Assembly (NCBI RefSeq): GCF_018343695.1
Contig: NZ_JAGYPJ010000001.1
Coordinates: forward strand, 1,882,223-1,946,222
Origin: Lederbergia citrisecunda
GTDB taxonomy: Bacteria; Bacillota; Bacilli; Bacillales; Bacillaceae_C
Direction: 5' to 3'
DNA length: 64,000 nt
Position numbers and translations under genes: made by a program. This document shows positions 24,961-33,054 of this stretch, one piece after another; the stretch's first letter is position 1, and each line of letters opens with the position of its first letter. The notes beneath the pieces were generated by a model. It was given only the letters and a program-made list of their open reading frames with translations, was not told the origin of the DNA and made no database searches.

Positions 24961-25266
24961 AAGTGACCTCCTGCTGTTTTATATTAGCTCTTGCAAAAAG
25001 AATTCTATCATAATAAACGACTCCAACTAGTGGAAAAACCTTACAACAGCATGGTCAAGATGACCTGAGACCTAGTGCCTACTGAATTCTCGAGGTAACT
25101 TTACAGTTTGGTAACAGCTGTCATTAAATATTAATACTTGAACGGTGAATATACTTCAAAACCTTTATGCTATTGACTTTATAGACATATTAATTTTTGT
25201 TTGAATATTCAACATTCGATTAGAAATACTAATTTCTGAAGAATACTTGTTAGCCGGAGGTATGAT
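24961..25266. other. Intergenic region between divergent NlpC/P60-like and MBL-fold genes
   Basis: 306 AT-rich bases. It must hold both promoters. TTGACT at about 25174 could be a -35 for the rightward gene but has no good -10 at 17 bases. No repeat copy or RNA structure stands out. Confidence 0.4.
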
Positions 25267-26109
25267 ATGAATATGGAGTATGGTGAAGACCAAAAATATA
25301 TACCTGTTACATCCATTAATAGTCGGTTAGGGCAAGAAATCGGCAAAGATATTTATTGCTATACAATTCAGGTGGTAAATCTTTATTTTATTGGGAATCC
25401 TGAAAAAAATGAAGAATGGTTTATTATTGACACCGGGATGCCTAAATCAGCAAACGATATTATATCAGAAGCAGAAAAGAGATATGGGGCTACTAGAATC
25501 CCTAAGGCGATTATTCTTACACATGGTCATTTTGATCATGTCGGGGCTGTCGTCGATCTTGTGGAGCATTGGAATATTCCAGTGTACGCACATGAATTAG
25601 AGATCCCTTATTTAACTGGAAAAAAAGCTTACCCTGAACCAGATCGTACAGTTGAAGGTGGATTAGTCGCTAAAATATCTTCCATTTTCCCAAATGAACC
25701 AGTTCATTTAGGTCAAAGAATACATCCATTACCAAATGACGCGAGTATCCCAGGTCTTACTGATTGGCGCTGGCTGCATACTCCCGGACATTCCCCTGGC
25801 CATATATCTTTATTTAAAGATAAGGATCGGACTCTCATTGCTGGAGATGCGTTTATTACAGTAAGGCAAGATTCTTTATTTAAAGTATTAATTCAAAAAG
25901 AAGAGATTAATGGCCCGCCAAGATATTTGACTACCGATTGGCGTGAAGCGTGGGAATCTGTTAAAAAATTGGAATCATTAAATCCTAATGTAGCATTAAC
26001 TGGGCATGGCAACCCTGTATCAGGAGATTTCTTAACAGCTGGATTGTCTAGGCTTGTCCGTAAATTCGACAGCTTAGCTATTCCCGATTATGGGAAGTTT
26101 ATTCATTAA
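25267..26109 (+). CDS. MBL-fold metallo-hydrolase
   Basis: A 280-residue metallo-beta-lactamase-fold protein. Metal motifs are in order: HGHFDHVG (HxHxDH) near residue 89, TPGHSPGHISLF with the third His near 177, AGDAF with the bridging Asp, and a last His in TGHGNP near 257. These make a dinuclear zinc site typical of the glyoxalase II-like group. The substrate cannot be told; many relatives are thioester or lactone hydrolases. No signal peptide, so cytosolic. The start is ATG after CGGAGGT. It sits between the NlpC/P60 pair and gerE and shares a terminator with gerE. Confidence 0.85.
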   Translation: MNMEYGEDQKYIPVTSINSRLGQEIGKDIYCYTIQVVNLYFIGNPEKNEEWFIIDTGMPKSANDIISEAEKRYGATRIPKAIILTHGHFDHVGAVVDLVEHWNIPVYAHELEIPYLTGKKAYPEPDRTVEGGLVAKISSIFPNEPVHLGQRIHPLPNDASIPGLTDWRWLHTPGHSPGHISLFKDKDRTLIAGDAFITVRQDSLFKVLIQKEEINGPPRYLTTDWREAWESVKKLESLNPNVALTGHGNPVSGDFLTAGLSRLVRKFDSLAIPDYGKFIH

Positions 26110-26124
26110 TTAATAATAACCAAC

Positions 26125-26155
26125 AAAACCGGCTCCCAAATGGATAGCCGGTTTT
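26125..26155. terminator. Bidirectional terminator between MBL-fold gene and gerE
   Basis: AAAACCGGCT and AGCCGGTTTT form a 10-bp perfect stem with an 11-base loop, between two convergent stop codons. Confidence 0.85.
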
Positions 26156-26159
26156 GCTT

Positions 26160-26384
26160 TTATAACTTTAGTTCTCCCATACGCAAGAGTTCCACGACAG
26201 CTTGGGATCGGCCCTTTACTCCGAGCTTTTGCATGGCGTTGGATATATGGTTTCGAACCGTTTTTTCACTGATAAATAGCTCTTTTGCTATCTCTTTAGT
26301 TGTTTTATCTTGAACTAACAGTTCGAAGACTTCTCTTTCTCTTTTTGTCAGCAGCGGTTTGTGTGTGAATTCATTCTCCTTCAA
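26160..26384 (-). CDS. gerE: GerE, late mother-cell sporulation regulator
   Basis: A 74-residue LuxR-type DNA-binding protein, nearly identical in pattern to B. subtilis Ger[16 protein letters not shown], then the helix-turn-helix [20 protein letters not shown] and the C-terminal dimer helix. It works with SigK to activate late coat genes and to repress others. It starts with TTG after AAGGAGGG. A SigK-type promoter lies upstream. It is the left end of the conserved chromosomal block. GerE-box-like sequence occurs before the CotY/Z-like gene of the ligase cluster. Confidence 0.96.
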   Translation of the reverse strand: MKENEFTHKPLLTKREREVFELLVQDKTTKEIAKELFISEKTVRNHISNAMQKLGVKGRSQAVVELLRMGELKL

Positions 26385-26451
26385 CTATTGTAACCCTCCT
26401 TGCCTTCGCCAGCTTTAAACCGCGGGGATGGGTATTTTTTGATTGTCACCA

Positions 26452-26481
26452 TATCATATGTGAGGGAAATAATGTGAGTGA
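26452..26481 (-). promoter_or_regulatory. SigK-type promoter of gerE
   Basis: On the minus strand CATATGATA (26460-26452) fits CATAnnnTA. A TCAC lies about 17 bases upstream as a -35 with AC core. gerE is known to be SigK-dependent in B. subtilis, so this agrees with expectation. Confidence 0.6.
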
Positions 26482-26756
26482 CATCATGAAGGCAAGAAAT
26501 CGCGAAATAGGCGAAAAAAACACCCATTTTTATGATAAATCATAATGGATGTTTATTGTATTGTTAACTGTGTATGGTCTCATAGCTGCTCTTCATCAAA
26601 TACCGCTTTACTCTATATAATGCAAATGCCCGATAGATGTTCCACCTTTTATATTTTGAAAAGCTTTTATGAAAAAACGGTCTTGATAATGTCTATACTA
26701 ATATTTGCCGCTAAGTTGATTGAAGCTGAAGTCGCGAGCTTCTGAGAGTAAAAAAG

Positions 26757-26830
26757 TATAGGTACCTTTCTCAACGACGTATATGCCCAAAGGATGCGGT
26801 CAGTTGACGTTACAAACATACTTCCCCAAT
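26757..26830. repeat. Degenerate intergenic repeat copy in the gerE-sdhB gap
   Basis: CAACGACGTATATGCCCAAAGGATGCGG..CAGTTGACGTT follows the CATCGACGTACAGGCCCACAGGATGTGG..GTGGACGTTGG core of the copy at 37117. The whole gap (26385-27079, about 700 bases) has no convincing gene; an open frame at 26545 lacks a ribosome site and family similarity. Confidence 0.45.
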
Positions 26831-27079
26831 TAGGTAGTTGACTGAGGAAAGGGAACCCAATAAGCGTGATAAGCGAATTTGATTTATCAAGTCAATAGCG
26901 TCTAGAAACGCATCTTTTTTACAAAGAAAATCAAATCAAATTTTATACTTTATGCTAAAGGAAAAACAGGTTAAGGTAGATCCGGAAGCACTTAAAGAAT
27001 CAAGTAGTCGCGGACCACCCTCGGAAAGTGAATAGTGGTGAGAAGATCAACATCCAAGCTTTAACAAAGCCAAAAAATA

Positions 27080-27106
27080 GGGATTATCCCAAAAAGGATA
27101 ATCCCC
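27080..27106 (-). terminator. Terminator of the sdhCAB operon
   Basis: GGGGATTATCC-TTTTT-GGGATAATCCC on the minus strand, followed by TATTTTTTGG, six bases after the sdhB stop. Confidence 0.8.
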
Positions 27107-27111
27107 AATTT

Positions 27112-27885
27112 TTATTCTACCATATGGTCGCTTCCGAAGAAGTTTTTGAACATTTGAATGTTTGTCGCTCGGTTCATGGCAGCAATGGACGTAGTTAGAG
27201 GAATTCCTTTTGGACATACCTCAACACAGTTTTGTGAGTTTCCACATTGAGAAATTCCACCTTCATCCATTAACGCCTCAAGACGTTCATCCTTATTCAT
27301 CGCTCCAGTTGGATGTGCGTTATATAGGCGAACAAGTGAAAGGAATGCCGGTCCAATAAAGTTCGTTTTGCTATTAACATTTGGACATGCTTCTAAGCAG
27401 ACACCGCAAGTCATACATTTCGATAATTCATATGCCCACTGACGTCTACGCTCCGGCATTCTTGGACCTGGTCCAAGATCATAAGTTCCATCAATCGGAA
27501 TCCAAGCTTTAATTTTCTTTAATGAATCAAACATCCTACTTCTATCAACAACAAGGTCACGAACAACCGGAAATGTATTCATTGGAGCTAAGCGAATTGG
27601 TTGTTCTAATTTATCAATAAGCGCCGTACATGACTGACGAGGCGTTCCGTTTATGACCATTGAACATGCTCCACAAACTTCTTCTAAACAGTTCATGTCC
27701 CAAGCAATAGGAATTGTCTTTTTACCTTCAGCATTTACCGGATTTCGTCGTATCTCCATCAATGCAGAGATAACATTCATATTTGGTCGATAATCCAATA
27801 CGAATTTTTCTTCATAAGGCTGAGATTCAGGATTATCTTGACGAGTTATGATAAAGGTAACCTTTTTATTTTCACTCATCCTCAT
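27112..27885 (-). CDS. sdhB: Succinate dehydrogenase iron-sulfur subunit
   Basis: A 257-residue iron-sulfur protein that carries electrons from the flavoprotein to the cytochrome b subunit of complex II, on the inner face of the membrane. The [2Fe-2S] motif is in CLEEVCGACSM with a later Cys. The [4Fe-4S] and [3Fe-4S] ligands are in CMTCGVCLEACPNV and CGNSQNC..CPKG. The start overlaps the end of sdhA by four bases. An ATG two codons in (MSENKK) is also possible. Length and sequence match Bacillus SdhB. Confidence 0.95.
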   Translation of the reverse strand: MRMSENKKVTFIITRQDNPESQPYEEKFVLDYRPNMNVISALMEIRRNPVNAEGKKTIPIAWDMNCLEEVCGACSMVINGTPRQSCTALIDKLEQPIRLAPMNTFPVVRDLVVDRSRMFDSLKKIKAWIPIDGTYDLGPGPRMPERRRQWAYELSKCMTCGVCLEACPNVNSKTNFIGPAFLSLVRLYNAHPTGAMNKDERLEALMDEGGISQCGNSQNCVEVCPKGIPLTTSIAAMNRATNIQMFKNFFGSDHMVE

Positions 27886-29654
27886 TTCACTTCTTTCTGT
27901 TTTGAATAGTCGCGTTTACGAGGTTTGATAAGAGATACATCGATATCCTCGTAGCTAAACTCAGGATTGTTCGTACTAGAATTGTAATTTGCAATCGTCG
28001 TTTTTAACCATTCATCATCATTACGATCTGGAAAATCAGGTTTATAATGTGCCCCGCGGCTTTCGTTACGGTTCAATGCACCAATTGTAATGACACGGGA
28101 AAGTTGAAGCATATTATACAATTGTCTTGTAAATAAAGATCCTTGATTGCTCCAATTTGTTGTATCGTTAATATTAATGTTTTTCCAGCGTTCCAATAAT
28201 TCCTGGATCTTATTGTCTGTTTCTTGTAATTTATCATTGTAACGAACAACTGTTACATTGTTAGTCATCCATTCTCCCAGTTCCTTATGTAGTACATAAG
28301 CATTTTCAGTGCCATCCATGGACATAATATTTGCATACTTTTCTTGTTCATGTTTAGCCGCACCTTCAAATAAAGAAGAAGAGAAGGAATCAGAACTTTT
28401 TTCTAGACCTTTAATATATTTAACAGCTTCCGGCCCTGCTACCATTCCACCATAAACTGCTGATAATAAGGAGTTCGCGCCAAGACGGTTCGCACCATGT
28501 TGTGAATAATCACATTCACCTGCCGCAAATAAACCTTCAATATTCGTATGTTGATTATAATCAACCCATAGACCACCCATTGAATAGTGGACAGCTGGGA
28601 AAATTTTCATAGGAACTTTGTGAGGATCTTCTCCTGTAAATTTCTCATATATTTCAATGATACCACCAAGTTTTACATCAAGCTCATGTGGATCTTTATG
28701 TGAAAGATCCAGGTAAACCATGTTTTCACCATTAATACCAAGTTTCATATTTACGCAAACATCGAAAATTTCCCGTGTCGCAATATCACGAGGAACAAGG
28801 TTACCGTATGCAGGATATTTTTCTTCAAGGAAATACCATGGTTTTCCATCTTTATACGTCCAAATTCTTCCGCCTTCCCCGCGAGCAGATTCACTCATTA
28901 AACGAAGTTTATCATCCCCAGGGATAGCCGTTGGATGAATTTGGATAAATTCACCGTTCGCATATGCTGCACCTTGCTGGTACACGATAGAGGCAGCAGA
29001 GCCTGTATTGATTACAGAGTTTGTAGATTTACCAAAGATAATTCCAGGTCCTCCAGTTGCCATAATAACAGCATCTGCAGGAAATGACTTAATTTCCATA
29101 GAGGTCATGTTTTGTGCGACAACCCCACGACAAACACCTGCATCATCCTGAATAATACCTAGAAAGTCCCAACCTTCGTATTTATTAACGAGGCCTGCGA
29201 CTTCATGGCGACGAACCTGCTCGTCCAATGCATATAATAATTGTTGTCCAGTTGTTGCCCCAGCAAATGCAGTACGATGATGCTGAGTACCACCAAAACG
29301 ACGGAAATCAAGTAAGCCTTCTGGTGTCCTATTAAACATAACACCCATTCTATCGAATAAGTTAATAATGCCAGGAGCCGCTTCACACATTGCTTTAACG
29401 GGTGGTTGGTTTGCTAAAAAGTCCCCACCATAAACTGTATCATCAAAATGGATTAAAGGAGAGTCCCCTTCTCCCTTCGTATTTACAGCACCATTAATTC
29501 CACCCTGTGCACATACAGAGTGCGAACGTTTTACCGGTACTAGCGAGAAGAGGTCTACTTGACTTCCTTCTTCTGCTATTTTTATTGTTGCCATCAAGCC
29601 GGCTAATCCTCCACCGACCACGATGATTTTTCCATTACTCATCGTATGACTCAC
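27882..29654 (-). CDS. sdhA: Succinate dehydrogenase flavoprotein subunit
   Basis: A 590-residue FAD enzyme that oxidises succinate to fumarate in the TCA cycle. An N-terminal dinucleotide-binding GGGLAGLMATI is followed by the covalent-FAD site KRSHSVCAQGGINGA near residue 45. Catalytic segments HPTAIPG and SARGEGG and the C-terminal FAD region GANRLGANSLLSAVYGG are present. It is the second gene of sdhCAB, 32 bases after sdhC, with a good ribosome site (AAAAGGAGTGAGTC). Length matches the Bacillus type. Confidence 0.96.
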   Translation of the reverse strand: MSHTMSNGKIIVVGGGLAGLMATIKIAEEGSQVDLFSLVPVKRSHSVCAQGGINGAVNTKGEGDSPLIHFDDTVYGGDFLANQPPVKAMCEAAPGIINLFDRMGVMFNRTPEGLLDFRRFGGTQHHRTAFAGATTGQQLLYALDEQVRRHEVAGLVNKYEGWDFLGIIQDDAGVCRGVVAQNMTSMEIKSFPADAVIMATGGPGIIFGKSTNSVINTGSAASIVYQQGAAYANGEFIQIHPTAIPGDDKLRLMSESARGEGGRIWTYKDGKPWYFLEEKYPAYGNLVPRDIATREIFDVCVNMKLGINGENMVYLDLSHKDPHELDVKLGGIIEIYEKFTGEDPHKVPMKIFPAVHYSMGGLWVDYNQHTNIEGLFAAGECDYSQHGANRLGANSLLSAVYGGMVAGPEAVKYIKGLEKSSDSFSSSLFEGAAKHEQEKYANIMSMDGTENAYVLHKELGEWMTNNVTVVRYNDKLQETDNKIQELLERWKNININDTTNWSNQGSLFTRQLYNMLQLSRVITIGALNRNESRGAHYKPDFPDRNDDEWLKTTIANYNSSTNNPEFSYEDIDVSLIKPRKRDYSKQKEVK

Positions 29655-29686
29655 TCCTTTTCACAGTTGTTCAATCCTTTAGCACC

Positions 29687-30319
29687 TTAACCCACAAATA
29701 ATTCTGGATAAACAAATGCTAATGCCGCACGAATACCGATTATCGAAATAACTACGAAAAACACAGCCATAACCCATGAAGAAATTCGTTGGGATGACGG
29801 TGATTGCGTAATCCCCCATCTAACAAGAAATGACCATAAACCATTTGATAGATGGAACGAAGCTGAAAGAATTCCAATAATGTAAAGAACAAGTGCAACT
29901 GGATTGGATAAAATATTCGCCATCATATCATAGTCCACTTCAACGTCAAAAAAGGCTTTCTGAATCCGTGTTTCCCAAACATGCCAAGCAATAAAAGCCA
30001 ATAAAATAACACCGGTGATACGCTGAATAGTGAACATCCAATTACGGAAAAAGCTCAATCTTGTCGTATTATTATTTGCCGCAAACGCAATGTAAAGCCC
30101 TAGAATTCCATGAAAAAGAATTGGTATGTAAATAACTGCGAATTCAAGGAAAATGACAAATGGAAGATTTCCCATAAAGCCTGAAGCTTTATTAAATGCT
30201 TCTTCACCACGTGTAGCGAAATGGTTGACAATTAAATGCTGCACTACAAAAATACCCACCGGGATGACACCCAACAAGGAATGCAGCCTACGCCAATAAA
30301 ACTCGTTTTTACCTGCCAC
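29687..30319 (-). CDS. sdhC: Succinate dehydrogenase cytochrome b558 subunit
   Basis: A 210-residue membrane anchor with five hydrophobic segments (about residues 12-30, 55-80, 95-120, 135-160, 180-205). His residues in the segments (for example RRLHSLLG, VQHLIVNHF, HGILGLY, WHVWE, HLSNGLW) suit a di-heme cytochrome that passes electrons to menaquinone. It starts with GTG after AAGGGGGGTAAATT. It is the first gene of the operon, with a TATAAT promoter upstream. Confidence 0.95.
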   Translation of the reverse strand: MAGKNEFYWRRLHSLLGVIPVGIFVVQHLIVNHFATRGEEAFNKASGFMGNLPFVIFLEFAVIYIPILFHGILGLYIAFAANNNTTRLSFFRNWMFTIQRITGVILLAFIAWHVWETRIQKAFFDVEVDYDMMANILSNPVALVLYIIGILSASFHLSNGLWSFLVRWGITQSPSSQRISSWVMAVFFVVISIIGIRAALAFVYPELFVG

Positions 30320-30401
30320 AATTTACCCCCCTTAGTAGTTAAGCCTCTGTGTTGTAGACAATGTGTGTTCGAAACGATCGCATGTCAAACAACACAAAAT
30401 G

Positions 30402-30407
30402 ATTATA
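30402..30407 (-). promoter_or_regulatory. -10 element of the sdh operon
   Basis: TATAAT on the minus strand about 85 bases before sdhC. The -35 region is weak (TGTATA-like), which is usual for regulated promoters. Confidence 0.45.
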
Positions 30408-30553
30408 ACAATTATGTGACATATACATTCTACTCCCGACTTTCTGACGCGTCAAGGCAACGGTTTCACCTTCAGTTCTACAAAATGAATGATCTTCATA
30501 TATTAGTTCTGTCCAAATCATAAATATTTTTCCAAAAACAACTCGTTTTTGTA

Positions 30554-30559
30554 TATAAT
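30554..30559 (+). promoter_or_regulatory. -10 element of yslB
   Basis: TATAAT followed closely by the transcript of yslB. Its position shows that the ATG at 30565 cannot be the start with a ribosome site, supporting the GTG at 30586. Confidence 0.5.
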
Positions 30560-30585
30560 AGCTTATGAAGAAAGAGGGGATTGTT

Positions 30586-31047
30586 GTGTACTCATCATTG
30601 AAACAAGGACTTCAAAATTCACCCGAAACTAACAGCCAAATGAATATTCCTGTTTTCGGATATGAATTGCTTCGCGATATATTAATGCCTGGAATTCTTG
30701 GCAAAGATACTCCCGAAATTTCATATTGGGCTGGAAAACACCTTGCCCGCAAATTTCCACTTCTCTCTAGTAATGAAATTACTTCCTTCTTCCAAGAATC
30801 TTCTTGGGGAGAGCTGCATCTCATAGAGGAAACAAAAAACGAGATGAAATTTGAACTCAAAGGAAATATAGTGGAAAGAAGAATTCAAATGAACTCAGAT
30901 CCTTGCTTCACCCTCGAAGCTGGATTTATAGCGGAACAAATTCAAAATCAAAAGCAATTTATTACTGAGGCCTTCGCAGAATTAAATAAAAAAAAGAATC
31001 ACGTCATCTTTACTGCTCGTTGGGACCGGAAAGACCCAATAAAGTAA
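30586..31047 (+). CDS. yslB: YslB, DUF2507 family protein
   Basis: A 153-residue cytosolic protein of unknown function. It matches YslB: FGYELLRDILMPGILG, YWAGKHLARKFPL, FFQESSWG and the closing CFTLEAGFIAEQIQ block. The family has a fold like V4R/TRAPP-type small-ligand domains, but no substrate is known. It sits between sdhC and lysC, as in other Bacillus genomes. GTG is chosen as start because AAGAGGGG lies six bases upstream. Confidence 0.9.
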   Translation: MYSSLKQGLQNSPETNSQMNIPVFGYELLRDILMPGILGKDTPEISYWAGKHLARKFPLLSSNEITSFFQESSWGELHLIEETKNEMKFELKGNIVERRIQMNSDPCFTLEAGFIAEQIQNQKQFITEAFAELNKKKNHVIFTARWDRKDPIK

Positions 31048-31055
31048 GAAAAACA

Positions 31056-31103
31056 TTGGGGCTGTTCAATCATTGTAGATTAAACTGCCCCATTTTTTTT
31101 TTT
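31056..31103 (+). terminator. Terminator of yslB
   Basis: TGGGGC..GTT and AAC..GCCCCA pair around a 20-base loop and a long T run (ATTTTTTTTTTT) follows. Confidence 0.75.
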
Positions 31104-31119
31104 GAAAAGTAAGGTTTTC

Positions 31120-31331
31120 TCTGTCTATCTCCAGCGTCTATCGGCTAGCAAACTTCTTATCTCTTTCCTACCATCAGTCAACATCGATTCGTAGATTTTG
31201 TCCTGTTCCTGAATCCAACCTCTCTTCAGGAACTTACCGTTTATTTTATCTCAGTTAGAAGCCATAGTGGATTGTCGCAGGACCAACATCCTGTGCGCCT
31301 GTATGTTGATAAACATGGCACATATGCTCAT
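31120..31331. repeat. Long intergenic repeat copy between yslB and lysC
   Basis: Starts CTGTCTATCTCCAGCG..TCTATCGGCTAGCAAACTTCTT and runs through TTTATCTCAGT and ..CATCCTGTGCGCCTGTATGTTGAT, following the order of the copies at 42434 and 51487 with more mismatches. It ends just before the lysC stop codon. Confidence 0.6.
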
Positions 31332-31335
31332 TTAA

Positions 31336-31833
31336 TTATTGAGCTTTTCCTACGACTGCGCCTAAATTGAACGCTTCATGAAGAACCTGAGCTGCCTCAG
31401 TCATTTTTTCTTCATTGATGACGACTGATACTTTAATTTCTGATGTGCTTACCATTTTTACTTGAACATCTTCATCTGCAAGAACTTGGAACATTTGCGC
31501 TGCAACTCCAGGATTTGAAATCATTCCTGATCCAACGATAGAAACTTTTGCCAATCCAGCTTCATATTCAATACTGTCAAATCCAATCTTCTCTTTTTGA
31601 TTTTCAAGCACGTTTACAGCTGCCTGGCGGTCTTTATTTTTTATGGAAAACGATAAATTTGTCTTATTTCCATCTGTTTGACTTTGAATAATAATATCAA
31701 CGTCAATTTGATTATTGGCTAGTTCTGAAAACACAGCAGATAAACCAGTCATTTCATTTTTCAAGCCAAAAATCGTTAATCTTGTCATATCTTTTTCAAA
31801 TGCTACTCCTCTAACTACGAGGTTTTTCTCCAT
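31336..31833 (-). CDS. lysC: Aspartate kinase II beta subunit, translated from an internal start
   Basis: The in-frame C-terminal product of lysC, 165 residues. It consists of the two ACT regulatory domains. The start codon follows a near-perfect GAGGAGG by eight bases. B. subtilis makes the same alpha2-beta2 enzyme from overlapping frames. Seen here: the site and spacing; known: the mechanism in B. subtilis; inferred: its use in this organism. Confidence 0.75.
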   Translation of the reverse strand: MEKNLVVRGVAFEKDMTRLTIFGLKNEMTGLSAVFSELANNQIDVDIIIQSQTDGNKTNLSFSIKNKDRQAAVNVLENQKEKIGFDSIEYEAGLAKVSIVGSGMISNPGVAAQMFQVLADEDVQVKMVSTSEIKVSVVINEEKMTEAAQVLHEAFNLGAVVGKAQ

Positions 31834-32568
31834 TGATGCTTCCTCCTCAATGACAGTTCCTTCTTCATTTTCTGTACTTGATCTTACTTCCAATGGCACA
31901 CGATAATTTTTAGCAAATTCAACAGCGCGAGGATGTAGAACTCCTGCACCGAGATTTGCAAGTTCAAGCATTTCGTCGTATGAAATGGATGAGAGTTTCC
32001 TTGCTTGTTGTACGTAACGAGGATCGGATGTAAACACCCCTGTCACATCAGTACAAATGAGACAACGCTCAGCTCCTAGTGCTGCCGCTAAAGCTACAGC
32101 CGTCGTATCAGAGCCCCCTCTTCCCAACGTTGTAATTTCTCTCTCCTCAGTAACTCCTTGAAAGCCTGCTGCTACTATTATTTTGCCTTCACTTAATTTT
32201 TCTTTAATATATTCTGTCTTTACATCAACAATACGAGCATTGGAATGGATTTTTTCAGTGACGATTCCTGCTTGCCAACCAGTAAAAGATACTGCAGGAG
32301 CCCCCATTTCTGATAAAGCCATAGATAAAAGGGATATAGATACTTGTTCTCCTGTAGCTAGAAGCATATCCATTTCACGTTTTGCAGGGCTATCTGTTAT
32401 TTGACCTGTTAACTCCAGAAGCTGGTCAGTTGTTTTTCCCATAGCGGAAACAACAACCACTACTTCCTTCCCTTCTTTTTTCAGTAAAATAATACGTTTT
32501 GCCGCATTTTTAATTTTTTCTGTAGTGCTTAATGATGAGCCTCCAAACTTGATGACAATTAAACCCAT
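31336..32568 (-). CDS. lysC: Lysine-sensitive aspartate kinase II, alpha subunit (with internal beta-subunit start)
   Basis: A 410-residue aspartokinase that makes aspartyl phosphate, the first step to lysine, methionine and threonine and also to the spore compound dipicolinate. The catalytic domain carries KFGGSSLS, LATGEQVS and TLGRGGSDTTA. Two ACT domains follow (from about 265 and 345) for lysine feedback. An in-frame internal start, ATG at 31833 preceded by GAGGAGG (31848-31842), would yield a 165-residue beta subunit beginning MEKNLVVRG, as known for B. subtilis LysC. Expression should be controlled by the lysine riboswitch upstream. Confidence 0.95.
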   Translation of the reverse strand: MGLIVIKFGGSSLSTTEKIKNAAKRIILLKKEGKEVVVVVSAMGKTTDQLLELTGQITDSPAKREMDMLLATGEQVSISLLSMALSEMGAPAVSFTGWQAGIVTEKIHSNARIVDVKTEYIKEKLSEGKIIVAAGFQGVTEEREITTLGRGGSDTTAVALAAALGAERCLICTDVTGVFTSDPRYVQQARKLSSISYDEMLELANLGAGVLHPRAVEFAKNYRVPLEVRSSTENEEGTVIEEEASMEKNLVVRGVAFEKDMTRLTIFGLKNEMTGLSAVFSELANNQIDVDIIIQSQTDGNKTNLSFSIKNKDRQAAVNVLENQKEKIGFDSIEYEAGLAKVSIVGSGMISNPGVAAQMFQVLADEDVQVKMVSTSEIKVSVVINEEKMTEAAQVLHEAFNLGAVVGKAQ

Positions 32569-32761
32569 GATCCTGCCTTCCTTCTAAAAGTAATATAAGA
32601 CTCTTTTCTTAAACTGTTTTGCTTTTGGATAAAATATATTGACTTTCAATAATGGTTATTTAGATTTTGTGAATTCAAAAAGAAAAGATGCCACTAAACC
32701 TATAATCATTCAAGCTTAATAACTTAATCCTAAAAGCGACAATAAAAGCGAAAATAGCCTA

Positions 32762-33003
32762 AATAAAAAAGCAATGAGCATAATACTCATTGCTTGTGAA
32801 ACGTACATAAAAATAATCACAACATGAGATAGCTCTCCAAAAGGATCTAATCCATTTTGACAATCCTACATTTCTTAAACGCAGGACCAGCAGAAAAGAA
32901 TTAAGAGTTACTTTTCCACTTCGGCAAACGATCCCTTTCAAAACCAGTCATGGAAGCCCTTCTTCTCATGGTTTTTACTATTGATTGCTTGCAACCTCTA
33001 TCG
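32762..33003 (-). promoter_or_regulatory. Lysine riboswitch (L box) with terminator, upstream of lysC
   Basis: On the minus strand the leader begins with ATAGAGGTTGCAAGC and continues through AGAAGGGCTTCC, GAAAGGGATCG..GCCGAAG, CTGGTCCTGCG and GATCCTTTTGGAGAGCTATCTCATG. These are the conserved L-box blocks in order. It ends in the hairpin AAGCAATGAG..CTCATTGCTT plus T6 (32796-32762). Lysine binding should favour this terminator and shut off lysC. Confidence 0.9.
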
Positions 33004-33022
33004 AAATTATGAAATTGGAATA

Positions 33023-33051
33023 ATTATAACATTGAGGTCATAAATACTCAA
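33023..33051 (-). promoter_or_regulatory. Promoter of the lysC riboswitch transcript
   Basis: On the minus strand TTGAGT (33051-33046), 17 bases, TATAAT (33028-33023). It begins four bases after the uvrC stop and about 20 bases before the riboswitch. Confidence 0.75.
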
Positions 33052-33054
33052 TAG

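Noticed and set aside
26545-26745. 66-residue open frame in the gerE-sdhB gap
   Set aside because: No ribosome site; low-complexity Cys/Ser/Ile composition; ends where a degenerate repeat begins.
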